A stretch of DNA of 64,000 nucleotides from Armatimonadota bacterium (GTDB taxonomy: Bacteria > Sysuimicrobiota > Sysuimicrobiia > Sysuimicrobiales > Sysuimicrobiaceae): NCBI GenBank assembly GCA_031460175.1, contig JAVKGW010000009.1:1-64000 (forward strand). The letters run 5' to 3'. The notes beneath the pieces are model-generated. The model did not search any database and was not told the DNA's origin. It saw only the letters and a list, made by a program, of their open reading frames with translations. The position numbers and the translations under genes are program-made. This document shows positions 49,564-57,839 of the stretch, piece after piece (the stretch's first letter is position 1; each line of letters opens with the position of its first letter).

Positions 49564-51357
49564 ATGGGACCGCAGGAGTGTCTGTTGGGAAGCTCGTTCG
49601 GCACGGATTGGCGAACATCCCCTCGACAATACGGTGTGGTGGTGGAGCGGGATGTCCGGGTACGGATGAGCGACGGAGTACACCTGAGTTGTGACATCTT
49701 CCGGCCGGACGCGAACGGACGCTTCCCGGTCATCCTGGGTTGTCATCCTTACGACCCCAAGGGACAGACGGCACCCATCCGGCCCGGCCCCCTCTCCACC
49801 ACGCGATGGCGGAATCCTGGCCAGGAGCGGACGAACGCCTCCCTGGAAGCGGGGGATCCGTACTTCTTCGCCCGTCGGGGCTACGTCCACGTGATCTGCA
49901 ACGTCCGGGGGACGGGGCGGTCGGAGGGGCTCTGGCAGTTCATGGGGCGGCGGGAGGTCCAGGATGTGTGCGAGCTCATCCGTTGGATCCGACAGCAGCC
50001 CTGGTGCAACGGACGGGTCGGGATGTTCGGGGTCTCCTACTTCGCGCGGATCCAGCTGTTCGTTGCCGCTGAGCATCCGGAGGGGTTAACGTGTCTATTC
50101 TGCCCCTGGGCCTCGACGGATTTCTATCGGGACGTGATGTACCGAGGAGGAATCCTGGCCCATGAGTGGCTGCTGGGGTGGAGCCGGACCTCCCTTTCCT
50201 ATGCGGGATGCCGGCCCGCGAACCACAGCAAGGCCATGCTCGGAGAGCGGGCCTATCGTCAGGCCGTCCAGGGACTCCTGGAGGATGAAGACCTGGCAGG
50301 AGTGCCGGAGCTCCGTACCGTCCTCGAAAATCCGGAGAAGGGGATTCATCCCTTCATCGTGGACGTCCTCCTGCACCCCCTGTACGACGCGTTCTGGGAA
50401 GAGCGTTCTGCCCGCCTGGATGCCATCGAAATTCCCGCGTACTTGGGCGGGGACTGGGGGATTTTCGGCCTCCACCTGCCGGGGGCGTTTCGGAGCTGGC
50501 GACGGATTCGGGGGCCCAAGAAGATGCTGATCGGACCCCCCGTGTACCTTGATCGTCCCCTCTACCAACTGCATTTCGAAGCCCTCCGCTGGTTCGATTA
50601 CTGGCTCAAGGGCATGGAGACCCGCATTCTCGAAGAGCCTCCGGTTCGGCTGTTCATCGTCGGCCTGGAAGACTGGCGGGAGGCCACGGACTGGCCGGTC
50701 CCGGGCACGCGGTGGATCCCCTTCTTCCTGCACGAGGGAGGGCTGCTTTTGGACCGCGAGCCTTTCGGGGAGGAGGGCAGCGATGCGTGGGAGGACTCCC
50801 CGTGGTACCGGGGCGCATTGGAGTACGTGACCCCGCCCATGGTGGAGACCACGGAGATCCTGGGGCCTATGGTCCTGGTGCTGCGGGCGGCGAGCACGGA
50901 CGTGGAGATCTTTTGGATCGCGTCGGTTTACAGGGAGGATCGAGATGGGAACCGGACGCTCCTGACCCGGGGGTGGTTGCGGGGCTCCCAGCGCCACGTG
51001 GACTGGGAGGCATCCTGCCCATGGGAGGTGCACCATCCGCATGATCGCCGGGAACCGCTACGCCCGGGAGAGATGTACGAGTTCTTCATCAACATCGTCC
51101 CCACGGGCGTGCGACTTCGGCCCGGAGAGCGGCTCCGGCTCAGGCTGAGCGGTGTGGAGGATCCTGCCACGAATCCCCTGGAGGTCATCGGAAGCGGCAG
51201 CCTCCGGCGGCAGTCCCCTTCCCGCATCACGGTTTTCCGAAATGCCCAACACCCCTCGTTCCTGCTGGTGCCCGTGACCCGGGGAAACCTCCTGGGCAGT
51301 TTTGTCTCCGGAGGCAGGTGGCCGGGGGGCTCCGGACGAACGGACGAAGGTCAGTAA
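49564..51357 (+). CDS. CocE/NonD-family (X-Pro dipeptidyl-peptidase S15) hydrolase-like protein
   Basis: A 597-residue alpha/beta hydrolase with C-terminal jelly-roll. VRVRMSDGVHLSCDIFRPD, NVRGTGRSEGLW and the nucleophile elbow GMFGVSYFARIQL (Ser present) are clear, as is the PPG-type C-terminal domain (about 380-590, ending in VFRNAQHPSFLLVPV). The usual catalytic His motif GPWTH is GPPVYLD, and the Asp-bearing GGWxD segment reads GGDWGIF. Hydrolytic activity is therefore uncertain. Canonical members cleave esters such as cocaine, acyl-amino acids or glutaryl-cephalosporins. Confidence 0.78.
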   Translation: MGPQECLLGSSFGTDWRTSPRQYGVVVERDVRVRMSDGVHLSCDIFRPDANGRFPVILGCHPYDPKGQTAPIRPGPLSTTRWRNPGQERTNASLEAGDPYFFARRGYVHVICNVRGTGRSEGLWQFMGRREVQDVCELIRWIRQQPWCNGRVGMFGVSYFARIQLFVAAEHPEGLTCLFCPWASTDFYRDVMYRGGILAHEWLLGWSRTSLSYAGCRPANHSKAMLGERAYRQAVQGLLEDEDLAGVPELRTVLENPEKGIHPFIVDVLLHPLYDAFWEERSARLDAIEIPAYLGGDWGIFGLHLPGAFRSWRRIRGPKKMLIGPPVYLDRPLYQLHFEALRWFDYWLKGMETRILEEPPVRLFIVGLEDWREATDWPVPGTRWIPFFLHEGGLLLDREPFGEEGSDAWEDSPWYRGALEYVTPPMVETTEILGPMVLVLRAASTDVEIFWIASVYREDRDGNRTLLTRGWLRGSQRHVDWEASCPWEVHHPHDRREPLRPGEMYEFFINIVPTGVRLRPGERLRLRLSGVEDPATNPLEVIGSGSLRRQSPSRITVFRNAQHPSFLLVPVTRGNLLGSFVSGGRWPGGSGRTDEGQ

Positions 51358-51366
51358 GGGAGGTGG

Positions 51367-53073
51367 ATGGTGGACCGAGCGGGACGTCGAGAGGAAGGCC
51401 TGCGGAGGCGGTGGCGGAGCTGCCTTGCGGAGGAATCCCCGCGGTGGGCGGTGCGGCGGGCGCACTGGCGGGCCATGGGGCTCACGGAGGAGGATCTGGA
51501 ACGGCCCAAGATCGCCATCGTCAACAGCTCCTCGGAACTGGCCATGTGCTTCCGGCACCTGGACGGGATTGCGGCGCGGCTCAAGGAGATCATCCGGGCG
51601 GCGGGAGGGGTACCCTTCGAGATCCGGACCGCGGCCCCCGCGGACTTCATCACCAGCGCCGGGCACGGGGGAGGATATGTGCTCAGCGCCCGGGACCTCA
51701 TCGTGAACGACATCGAGGTCGCGGTGGAGGGGGCCCTCCTGGACGGCATGATCTGCCTCTCGTCCTGTGACAAGACGGTTCCCGCCCACCTCATGGCCGC
51801 CGCCCGGCTGAACCTTCCGACCCTCATCGTGGCCTGCGGGTACCAGCCCAGCGGCGAATACAAGGGAAGAGCCGTGGACATCGAGGACGTGTTCCTGCAC
51901 GCTTCCGGCGCGGCCGCGGGAGCCTGCGATCTCCGAGAGGTGTGGGAGATGGCGGACCGGGCCATCCAGGGGCCCGGCGTGTGCCCGGGCATGGGCACCG
52001 CGAACTCCATGCACATGGCCTGCGAGGCCCTGGGGATGGCATTGCCCGGAAGCACACCGGTGCTCGCGAATGGTCCCCGGATGTGGGGAGTGGTGGAGGA
52101 GGCCGGCCAGCGCATCGTGGAGCTGGTGGTGGAGGACGTGCGGCCCCGCTCAATCCTCCGCCCCGAAGCGTTCGCCAACGCGGTCACGGTGATGCTGGCA
52201 GTGGGGGCGAGCATCAACGTGGTGAAGCACCTTCAGGCGGTGGCGCGGGAAGCCCGCTGCCCGGTGGACATCTACGAGCTCTTCGCGCAGTATGAGGAGA
52301 AGGTGCCCCTCCTGGTGGCGGTCCGGCCGAACGGCGAACACCGCATCGAGGATCTGGAAGAGGCCGGGGGGACCCTGGCGGTCCTGAAGCGGCTGGAGCC
52401 CCTGCTGGCCGCGGACGTTCCCACCGTGGCGGGACGGACGCTCCGGGAAATCCTCCGGGACGTGCGGGTGGGCCGGGAGGAGGTGGTCCGTCCCCTGGAC
52501 CGACCCTGGCGGAGGCGGGGAACCATCGTGATCCTGAGGGGCTCCCTCGCCCCCCAGGGGGCCATCGTACGGCTGGGATCCGCGCAGGACGGGTCGACAC
52601 GTTTCTCCGGGCCGGCCAAGGTCTACGACTCGCAGGAGCGAGCCCTGGAGGGGTTGCGGAGGGGAGAGGTGGGTCCGGGACAGGTGGTGGTGATCCGGGG
52701 GATGGGCCCCCGGGGCAGACCCGGCATGGGGATGGTCTCCGCGTTCGCCTTTGCCCTGGACCGGGCCGGGCTCAGCGGGCGGGTCGCGATGGTCAGCGAC
52801 GGACAGGTGTCCGGTCTGCTCAACCGCGGGCTCGTGGTGGCGGAGGTTTCCCCGGAGGCCGCAGAAGGGGGTCCTCTCGCGTGGGTGGAGGACGGGGATC
52901 GGATCGTCATCGATCTCGAGGCGCGCCGGGTGGATCTGGAGGTGCCCCCGGAGGTGCTCGAGGCCCGGCGGCAGGCCCGTCCCTGGGAAAGCCCGGTGGA
53001 GGAGCACGGATGGTTGGAGATTTACCGGAGGCTCGTACGTCCCCTGCGGGACGGCGCCATCCTGGTGGAGTAA
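51367..53073 (+). CDS. IlvD/Edd-family Fe-S dehydratase
   Basis: A 568-residue dehydratase of dihydroxy-acid/sugar-acid type. The cluster cysteines are Cys61 (ELAMCFRHLDG), Cys134 (LSSCDKTVPAH) and Cys206 (GPGVCPGMGTANSM). The C-terminal signature, usually SDGRFSG, reads SDGQVSGLLNRG. The length fits the [2Fe-2S] aldonic-acid dehydratases and DHAD alike. In a catabolic cluster with a ThDP enzyme a hydroxy-acid dehydratase is more likely than valine synthesis, but this is inference. Confidence 0.86.
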   Translation: MVDRAGRREEGLRRRWRSCLAEESPRWAVRRAHWRAMGLTEEDLERPKIAIVNSSSELAMCFRHLDGIAARLKEIIRAAGGVPFEIRTAAPADFITSAGHGGGYVLSARDLIVNDIEVAVEGALLDGMICLSSCDKTVPAHLMAAARLNLPTLIVACGYQPSGEYKGRAVDIEDVFLHASGAAAGACDLREVWEMADRAIQGPGVCPGMGTANSMHMACEALGMALPGSTPVLANGPRMWGVVEEAGQRIVELVVEDVRPRSILRPEAFANAVTVMLAVGASINVVKHLQAVAREARCPVDIYELFAQYEEKVPLLVAVRPNGEHRIEDLEEAGGTLAVLKRLEPLLAADVPTVAGRTLREILRDVRVGREEVVRPLDRPWRRRGTIVILRGSLAPQGAIVRLGSAQDGSTRFSGPAKVYDSQERALEGLRRGEVGPGQVVVIRGMGPRGRPGMGMVSAFAFALDRAGLSGRVAMVSDGQVSGLLNRGLVVAEVSPEAAEGGPLAWVEDGDRIVIDLEARRVDLEVPPEVLEARRQARPWESPVEEHGWLEIYRRLVRPLRDGAILVE

Positions 53074-53100
53074 ATCCACCGAAGAACAGGAGGGGAGGAG

Positions 53101-53835
53101 ATGGCTACAGGACGCTGGCCGAGGGCCATTTTCTACGATTCGAAGACCACCCTGTTCGACTGGGCGTGGAGCTGGCGAGAGGCCGCGCAGCGCATCGCGG
53201 CCAAGTACGGCGGCGGCGTGGACGTGGACGAGTTCACGGAGGACTGGATCGTGATGTTCGAGGGGTTCCAGCGCCGGGCGGCCTTCACCCGGTACGCGGA
53301 TCTCACGAATCACATCCGGGACGGGCTGCGGTACGCCTACCGGCTGCACGGGATCCGGGGGAACCCGGATGAGGACGTGAAGATCTTTTTGGAGCTGCAG
53401 GAACGGGTGGAGCCGTTCCCGGAGGTGCTGGAGGAACTCCAGCGGCAGCGGGATCTGGGAGTGAAGATCCTCATCTTCTCGGACGTGGAGACGAAATACA
53501 TCGAGATGTACGTGAGCAAGCTCCGGGGGTTCCGGCCGGATTTCGTGGGGAGCACGGAGCAGGCCCGGGTGCACAAGCCGAATCCCCGGGTGTACTTCTG
53601 GGTTCTCCGGCAGGTGGGCCTGGAGCCCCGGGATGTCCTCTACTGCGCCGCGCCCCAGTTCGACGTGCAGGGCGCCATCGCCTGCGGGATGAAGGCCGCG
53701 TGGCTCCGGCGGGCGCACGGACGACTGGGACGCCGGAACGTGACCTTCGAGGCGGGGGATGTCCCCGCGGATTACGAGATCGAGGATCTCCGGCAGCTCA
53801 CGCGCATCGTGGAGATGAACCTCCGGCTGTCGTGA
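53101..53835 (+). CDS. HAD-superfamily hydrolase, haloacid dehalogenase-like
   Basis: A 244-residue HAD protein. Motif I is IFYDSKTTLFDW with nucleophile Asp13. The residue two positions on is Lys15, not the Asp of phosphatases nor the Tyr of typical L-2-haloacid dehalogenases. Motif II is LIFSDVE, motif III Lys in VHKPNPRVYF, and motif IV YCAAPQFDVQGAIACG is of dehalogenase type (Asp present). A C2-type helical cap spans about residues 30-110. It is not expected to be a phosphatase; substrate unknown. RBS GGAGGGGAGG. Confidence 0.78.
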   Translation: MATGRWPRAIFYDSKTTLFDWAWSWREAAQRIAAKYGGGVDVDEFTEDWIVMFEGFQRRAAFTRYADLTNHIRDGLRYAYRLHGIRGNPDEDVKIFLELQERVEPFPEVLEELQRQRDLGVKILIFSDVETKYIEMYVSKLRGFRPDFVGSTEQARVHKPNPRVYFWVLRQVGLEPRDVLYCAAPQFDVQGAIACGMKAAWLRRAHGRLGRRNVTFEAGDVPADYEIEDLRQLTRIVEMNLRLS

Positions 53836-53847
53836 GGAGGTGGGGGC

Positions 53848-54996
53848 ATGCAGGTGGAGACGGTCCGGACCCCGCACGGGGAGACGGAAGGGGGGCCGGG
53901 TCGGGTGCAGATCCGGCTGGAGGGCGTGACCCGGCGGTTCGGGAGCGTGACCGCGGTGGATCGGGTCACCCTGGAGGTGGCCAAGGGGGAGTTCGTGACC
54001 CTGCTGGGCCCGAGCGGCTGCGGGAAGACCACCACCCTGCGCATCATCGCGGGACTGGAGGAGGCGGATGAGGGCCGGGTGTACATCGGGGGCCGGCTGG
54101 TGAGCGACCCGCACGTGGGGATCTTCGTCCCCCCCGAACGGCGGTCCGTGGGGATGGTGTTCCAGTCGTACGCGGTGTGGCCGCACATGACGGTGTTCGG
54201 GAACGTGGCCTTCCCCCTCCGGGTGCGGCGCTGGCCCGCGGAGGCCATCCGGCGGCGGGTCACGGAGGTCCTGCAGCTCGTGGGCCTCCAGCACCTGATG
54301 GATCGTCCGGCCACCGCCTTGAGCGGCGGTCAGCAGCAGCGGGTAGCCATCGCCCGGGCCATCGTGTACGAGCCCGAGGTCCTCCTGATGGACGAACCCC
54401 TGAGCAACCTGGACGCGAAGCTGCGGGAGGAGATGCGCAATGAGCTGCGGGCCCTGCAGCGCCGGCTGGGCATGACCACCGTGTACGTCACCCACGATCA
54501 GGAGGAGGCCATGGTGCTCTCGGATCGGGTGGTGGTGATGCACGCGGGCCGGGTCCTCCAGGTGGGTACTCCGGAGGAGATCTATCTGCAGCCCGCGGAC
54601 GCCACGGTGGCGGAGTTCCTGGGTTCCCCGACCCTGCTGGACGCCACCGTGCGGGGGAGCGAGGGAAGCCCGGACGGGGTCCTGGTGGAGGTGGAAGGGG
54701 TGGGGTGGCGTGGCTGGTGCAGGGCCCGGGAGCCGATCCCCGCGGGCACCCGGGTGAAGGTGTGCGTGCGGGGGGAGGACCTGGAGGTGCGCCGGGATCC
54801 GAAAGCCGACGGAGGGGCGTCCTGGCGGGGGCGAGTGGAGCAGAGCCGTTTCCGGGGGCAGTCCCGGCTCCTGGTGATCCGAGGCGAAGCGGGGGTGTTC
54901 CGGGTGGAGGTCCCCAAGACGGAGCGGTTCGAGGAAGGAGAGTCCGTGTGGGTGGTGGCCCAGGTGGGCCGTCTCCTGGCCTTTCCCATCCGTTAG
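53848..54996 (+). CDS. ABC importer ATPase, PotA/FbpC/MalK type with TOBE domain
   Basis: A 382-residue subunit. ATPase domain: Walker A GPSGCGKTT, Q-loop VFQSYAVWPHMTVFGNV, signature LSGGQQQR, Walker B VLLMDEPLSNLDAKLR, H-loop YVTHDQEEA. The C-terminal 110 residues are a TOBE/OB regulatory domain (GVLVEVEGVGWRGWC, RVEQSRFRGQSRLLV). It powers the importer formed with the two following genes. Confidence 0.92.
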   Translation: MQVETVRTPHGETEGGPGRVQIRLEGVTRRFGSVTAVDRVTLEVAKGEFVTLLGPSGCGKTTTLRIIAGLEEADEGRVYIGGRLVSDPHVGIFVPPERRSVGMVFQSYAVWPHMTVFGNVAFPLRVRRWPAEAIRRRVTEVLQLVGLQHLMDRPATALSGGQQQRVAIARAIVYEPEVLLMDEPLSNLDAKLREEMRNELRALQRRLGMTTVYVTHDQEEAMVLSDRVVVMHAGRVLQVGTPEEIYLQPADATVAEFLGSPTLLDATVRGSEGSPDGVLVEVEGVGWRGWCRAREPIPAGTRVKVCVRGEDLEVRRDPKADGGASWRGRVEQSRFRGQSRLLVIRGEAGVFRVEVPKTERFEEGESVWVVAQVGRLLAFPIR

Positions 54997-55017
54997 GATG
55001 CCGAAGGAGGTGGTGCG

Positions 55018-56091
55018 ATGCGCATGCCGCGGAAGGGGAGCGGTTGGTCTCGGGAGGGAGTACTGTTGTCCGCGCTCGCGATTTGTCTGCTGGCGGCCCT
55101 CGCGGGGTGGAGCTCGCCCGCGGATGGTTGGTCGCAGGTGGTGGAGGCGGCCCGGCGGGAAAACCAGCTCGTGCTCTACGATGGCCACGGGGGGGCCATC
55201 CCCACCATCCAGTTCGCGGCGGAGCGCTTCCAGCGGAGGTACGGGATCCGGGTGGAAGTGAGCGTCATGCGGGCCAGCGAGGCGGTGGAGCGGGTACGCA
55301 TCGAGCAGCGTGCGGGCCGGCCCGTGGCGGACCTCGTGACCGTGGGGTCCACCACCGCCTGGCAGATGAAGAACCTGGATCGGACCCTGCAGCCCCTGGG
55401 CCCCCTTCCGAGCGGGAGGAAGGTTTCAGCTCAGATCCGCCTCCAGATGGAGGCGTGGGGGATCGGGGACGTGATGCTCACGGAAGCCGTACAGCTCTAC
55501 GGGATCCTCGTCAACACGCAGCTCGTGCCGCCGCAGGAGGAGCCCAGGAGCTGGATGGACCTGTTGGATCCGAGGTGGCGGGGCAAGCTCATCACGGATG
55601 ACCCCCGGGCTCCTGGGGGAGGCTTCGTGTTCTTCGCCGCCACATACAAGCAGCTGGGTCGGCGATACCACGAGGCCCTGGCCGCCCAACGGCCGTTCCT
55701 GACCCGGGCCATCGCGGAGGCCGCGAACCGGGTGGCCCGGGGAGAGTTCGCCCTCATGTACCCCTTCGCCCTGGGGCTCTTCCCCCGGGTCCGGGACCTC
55801 CCCAACGTGAAGGTGGTCATCCCGCGGGAGGGCGCGCCCTACGTCTTCCAGGGAGTCTCCATGCCCCAGACCGTGCGGCACCCGAACGCGGCACGGCTGT
55901 TCGCGGAGTTCCTCCTCTCGGAGGAGGTGCAAAAGCAGCTGGCGCGGGACTACCTCCTGCCCGCGGTGGCCGGCACCCTCCTGCAGGCGCCTCCGGAGGT
56001 TCGGACCCTCCTGCGGGCCAGGCTGTGGGACACCACGGATCCACCCCGGGCGGAAGAGCAACTGAAGGCGGCCGCGGAGATCTACCGGTAG
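55018..56091 (+). CDS. ABC importer substrate-binding protein, Fe3+/thiamine/phosphonate type
   Basis: A 357-residue exported protein: signal peptide to about residue 38 (with LSALAICLLAALAGWSS), then VVEAARREN-QLVLYDGHGG, FQRRYGIRVEVSV and VERVRIEQRAGRPVADLVTVG, as in type II binding proteins of the FbpA/ThiB/AfuA class. The tyrosine cluster of iron binders is not evident, so another small anion is possible. RBS GGAGGTGG. Confidence 0.82.
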   Translation: MRMPRKGSGWSREGVLLSALAICLLAALAGWSSPADGWSQVVEAARRENQLVLYDGHGGAIPTIQFAAERFQRRYGIRVEVSVMRASEAVERVRIEQRAGRPVADLVTVGSTTAWQMKNLDRTLQPLGPLPSGRKVSAQIRLQMEAWGIGDVMLTEAVQLYGILVNTQLVPPQEEPRSWMDLLDPRWRGKLITDDPRAPGGGFVFFAATYKQLGRRYHEALAAQRPFLTRAIAEAANRVARGEFALMYPFALGLFPRVRDLPNVKVVIPREGAPYVFQGVSMPQTVRHPNAARLFAEFLLSEEVQKQLARDYLLPAVAGTLLQAPPEVRTLLRARLWDTTDPPRAEEQLKAAAEIYR

Positions 56092-57825
56092 ATGGTCGGC
56101 GCGCAGGTCTGGCGTCCTGAGATCCCCGGTGTACGGGCGTCCCTCCGGCGGGAGGGAACGGCGGTCCTGCTCCTGTTGGGTCTCGGCCTCTTGGTGGTCT
56201 ACCCCACCGCGTTCCTGATCTACGGAAGCCTCTACAGCGCGCCCCCCGGGGATCCCGGAACCTTGACCGCGCAGGGGTATCGGGCCCTGGGGTCCGGGGA
56301 GAACCTCCGGATCCTACTGGAGACGTTCGGGTTCGCGCTCGCGGGGTCGGGTACGGGGCTCGTGCTTGGGCTTCTGTTGGGATGGGTGGTGGCGAGGACA
56401 GACGTCCCCGGTGCGGCCCTGTGGGAAGCCCTATTCACCCTCCCCCTCTTCATCCCTCCCGTGTTGATGGCGGCGGCCTGGGGGATGCTGGCGGCCCCGC
56501 GGGCGGGCCTGCTGAACGCCGCTTTCCGGACGCTCTTCGGCGGGGAAGGTCCCTTCAACGTCTACTCCGCGGGTGGCCTGGTGTGGTACCTGGTTCAGTA
56601 CAGTGCCGCCTTCCAGCTCGGCGTGATCACGGGGCCCCTCCGGGCCTTCGACGCCACCCTGGAGGACGCGGGCAGGGTGTGCGGGGCATCCCGGGGACGC
56701 GTTTTCTGGTCCGTGGTCTTGCCCGTGATGTATCCCGTGGTCTCCAACGCGTTCCTGTATTCCTTCGTGCGGGGCTTTGAGTCCTTCGAGGGACCGCTGC
56801 TGCTGGGCCTCCCCGCGGGCATCCGCATGCTGGCCACCCAGATCTACGAGGTGATCCACCAACGACACCGGCCCGACTACCCCCTGGCCACCGCCATGGG
56901 GGTGGTGGCGCTGCTGCTCACCGCCCCTCTGGTCTGGGTCCAGTGGCGGCTGCAACGGCGGGGGAGCTTCGCGAGCATCACCGGGCGCGGATACATCCCC
57001 AAACCCGTGCGGCTCCGGCGGTGGCGCTGGGTGGCCTTCGGTGGGTGCCTCCTGTACGCCCTGCTCGTGGTGGGTCTGCCCGTGGGGCAGCTCGTCCTCG
57101 GCAGCTTCTTGCGGTTCTTCGGCCTGTACGGCGCGAATGCCTGGACGCTCCAGCACTACCAGCGGGTGCTGCGCGACCCCTTCGTCCTGGGAGCCCTCCG
57201 CAACACCCTCCTGCTGGGCGCGGTGGGCGCCACCCTGGCCGTGCTGCTGGGCGCCGCGGTGGCGTACGTCTCGGTGCGGGGCCGGACCGCGGGATGGGTA
57301 CGGGCCGGGGTGAACCTGCTCAGCTGGCTCCCCCTCCTGATGCCCGGGGTGGTTCTGGGGATCGCGTTCCTGTGGGCATACGCGTTTCTCCCCCGTTCCA
57401 TCTCCCTTTACGGCACCGTGTGGGCCCTGCTGTTCGCCTACGTGACCCTGTGCCTTCCCGTGGCTTCCCGGGTCAACGCGGGAGCCTTCGCACAGGTGTC
57501 CGGTGAGCTGGAGGAGTGCGCCCGGGTGTGTGGGGCGAGCGGGTGGCGGACCTTCTGGAGCGTGGTGGCAAGGCTGGTGTGGCCCTCCGTGGCGGTGGGA
57601 TGGATCCTCAGCTTCGTGCTCATCGTGCGGGAGGTGAGTGCCTCCATCATGCTGGCCGCTCCCGGCGCCCAGGTGCTTTCCGTGAGCATCGTGTATCTCT
57701 GGGGTCAGGGCCGTTTGGAAGAGGTGTGCGTGGTGGCCGTCCTCATGCTGGTCCCGGTATTCCTCGGGAGGTACTTGGTGGGCCGGCTGCAGCGGGCCGA
57801 GCTGCAGCACGGGAGCGCGGGCTGA
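56092..57825 (+). CDS. ABC importer permease, duplicated FbpB/ThiP type
   Basis: A 577-residue membrane protein with about 12 segments and two permease halves, each with a coupling loop: EDAGRVCGASRGRVFWSVVLP (about 190-210) and EECARVCGASGWRTFWSVVARLVWP (about 472-495). One polypeptide thus makes the whole pore. The ATG directly abuts the binding-protein TAG. Confidence 0.9.
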   Translation: MVGAQVWRPEIPGVRASLRREGTAVLLLLGLGLLVVYPTAFLIYGSLYSAPPGDPGTLTAQGYRALGSGENLRILLETFGFALAGSGTGLVLGLLLGWVVARTDVPGAALWEALFTLPLFIPPVLMAAAWGMLAAPRAGLLNAAFRTLFGGEGPFNVYSAGGLVWYLVQYSAAFQLGVITGPLRAFDATLEDAGRVCGASRGRVFWSVVLPVMYPVVSNAFLYSFVRGFESFEGPLLLGLPAGIRMLATQIYEVIHQRHRPDYPLATAMGVVALLLTAPLVWVQWRLQRRGSFASITGRGYIPKPVRLRRWRWVAFGGCLLYALLVVGLPVGQLVLGSFLRFFGLYGANAWTLQHYQRVLRDPFVLGALRNTLLLGAVGATLAVLLGAAVAYVSVRGRTAGWVRAGVNLLSWLPLLMPGVVLGIAFLWAYAFLPRSISLYGTVWALLFAYVTLCLPVASRVNAGAFAQVSGELEECARVCGASGWRTFWSVVARLVWPSVAVGWILSFVLIVREVSASIMLAAPGAQVLSVSIVYLWGQGRLEEVCVVAVLMLVPVFLGRYLVGRLQRAELQHGSAG

Positions 57826-57839
57826 AAGGGGGTGATGGG

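Noticed and set aside
51367-53073. Naming the IlvD-family gene ilvD (valine/isoleucine synthesis)
   Set aside because: The C-terminal SDGR motif is SDGQ, and the neighbours are catabolic with no ilvBNC genes. A sugar-acid or hydroxy-acid dehydratase is equally possible.
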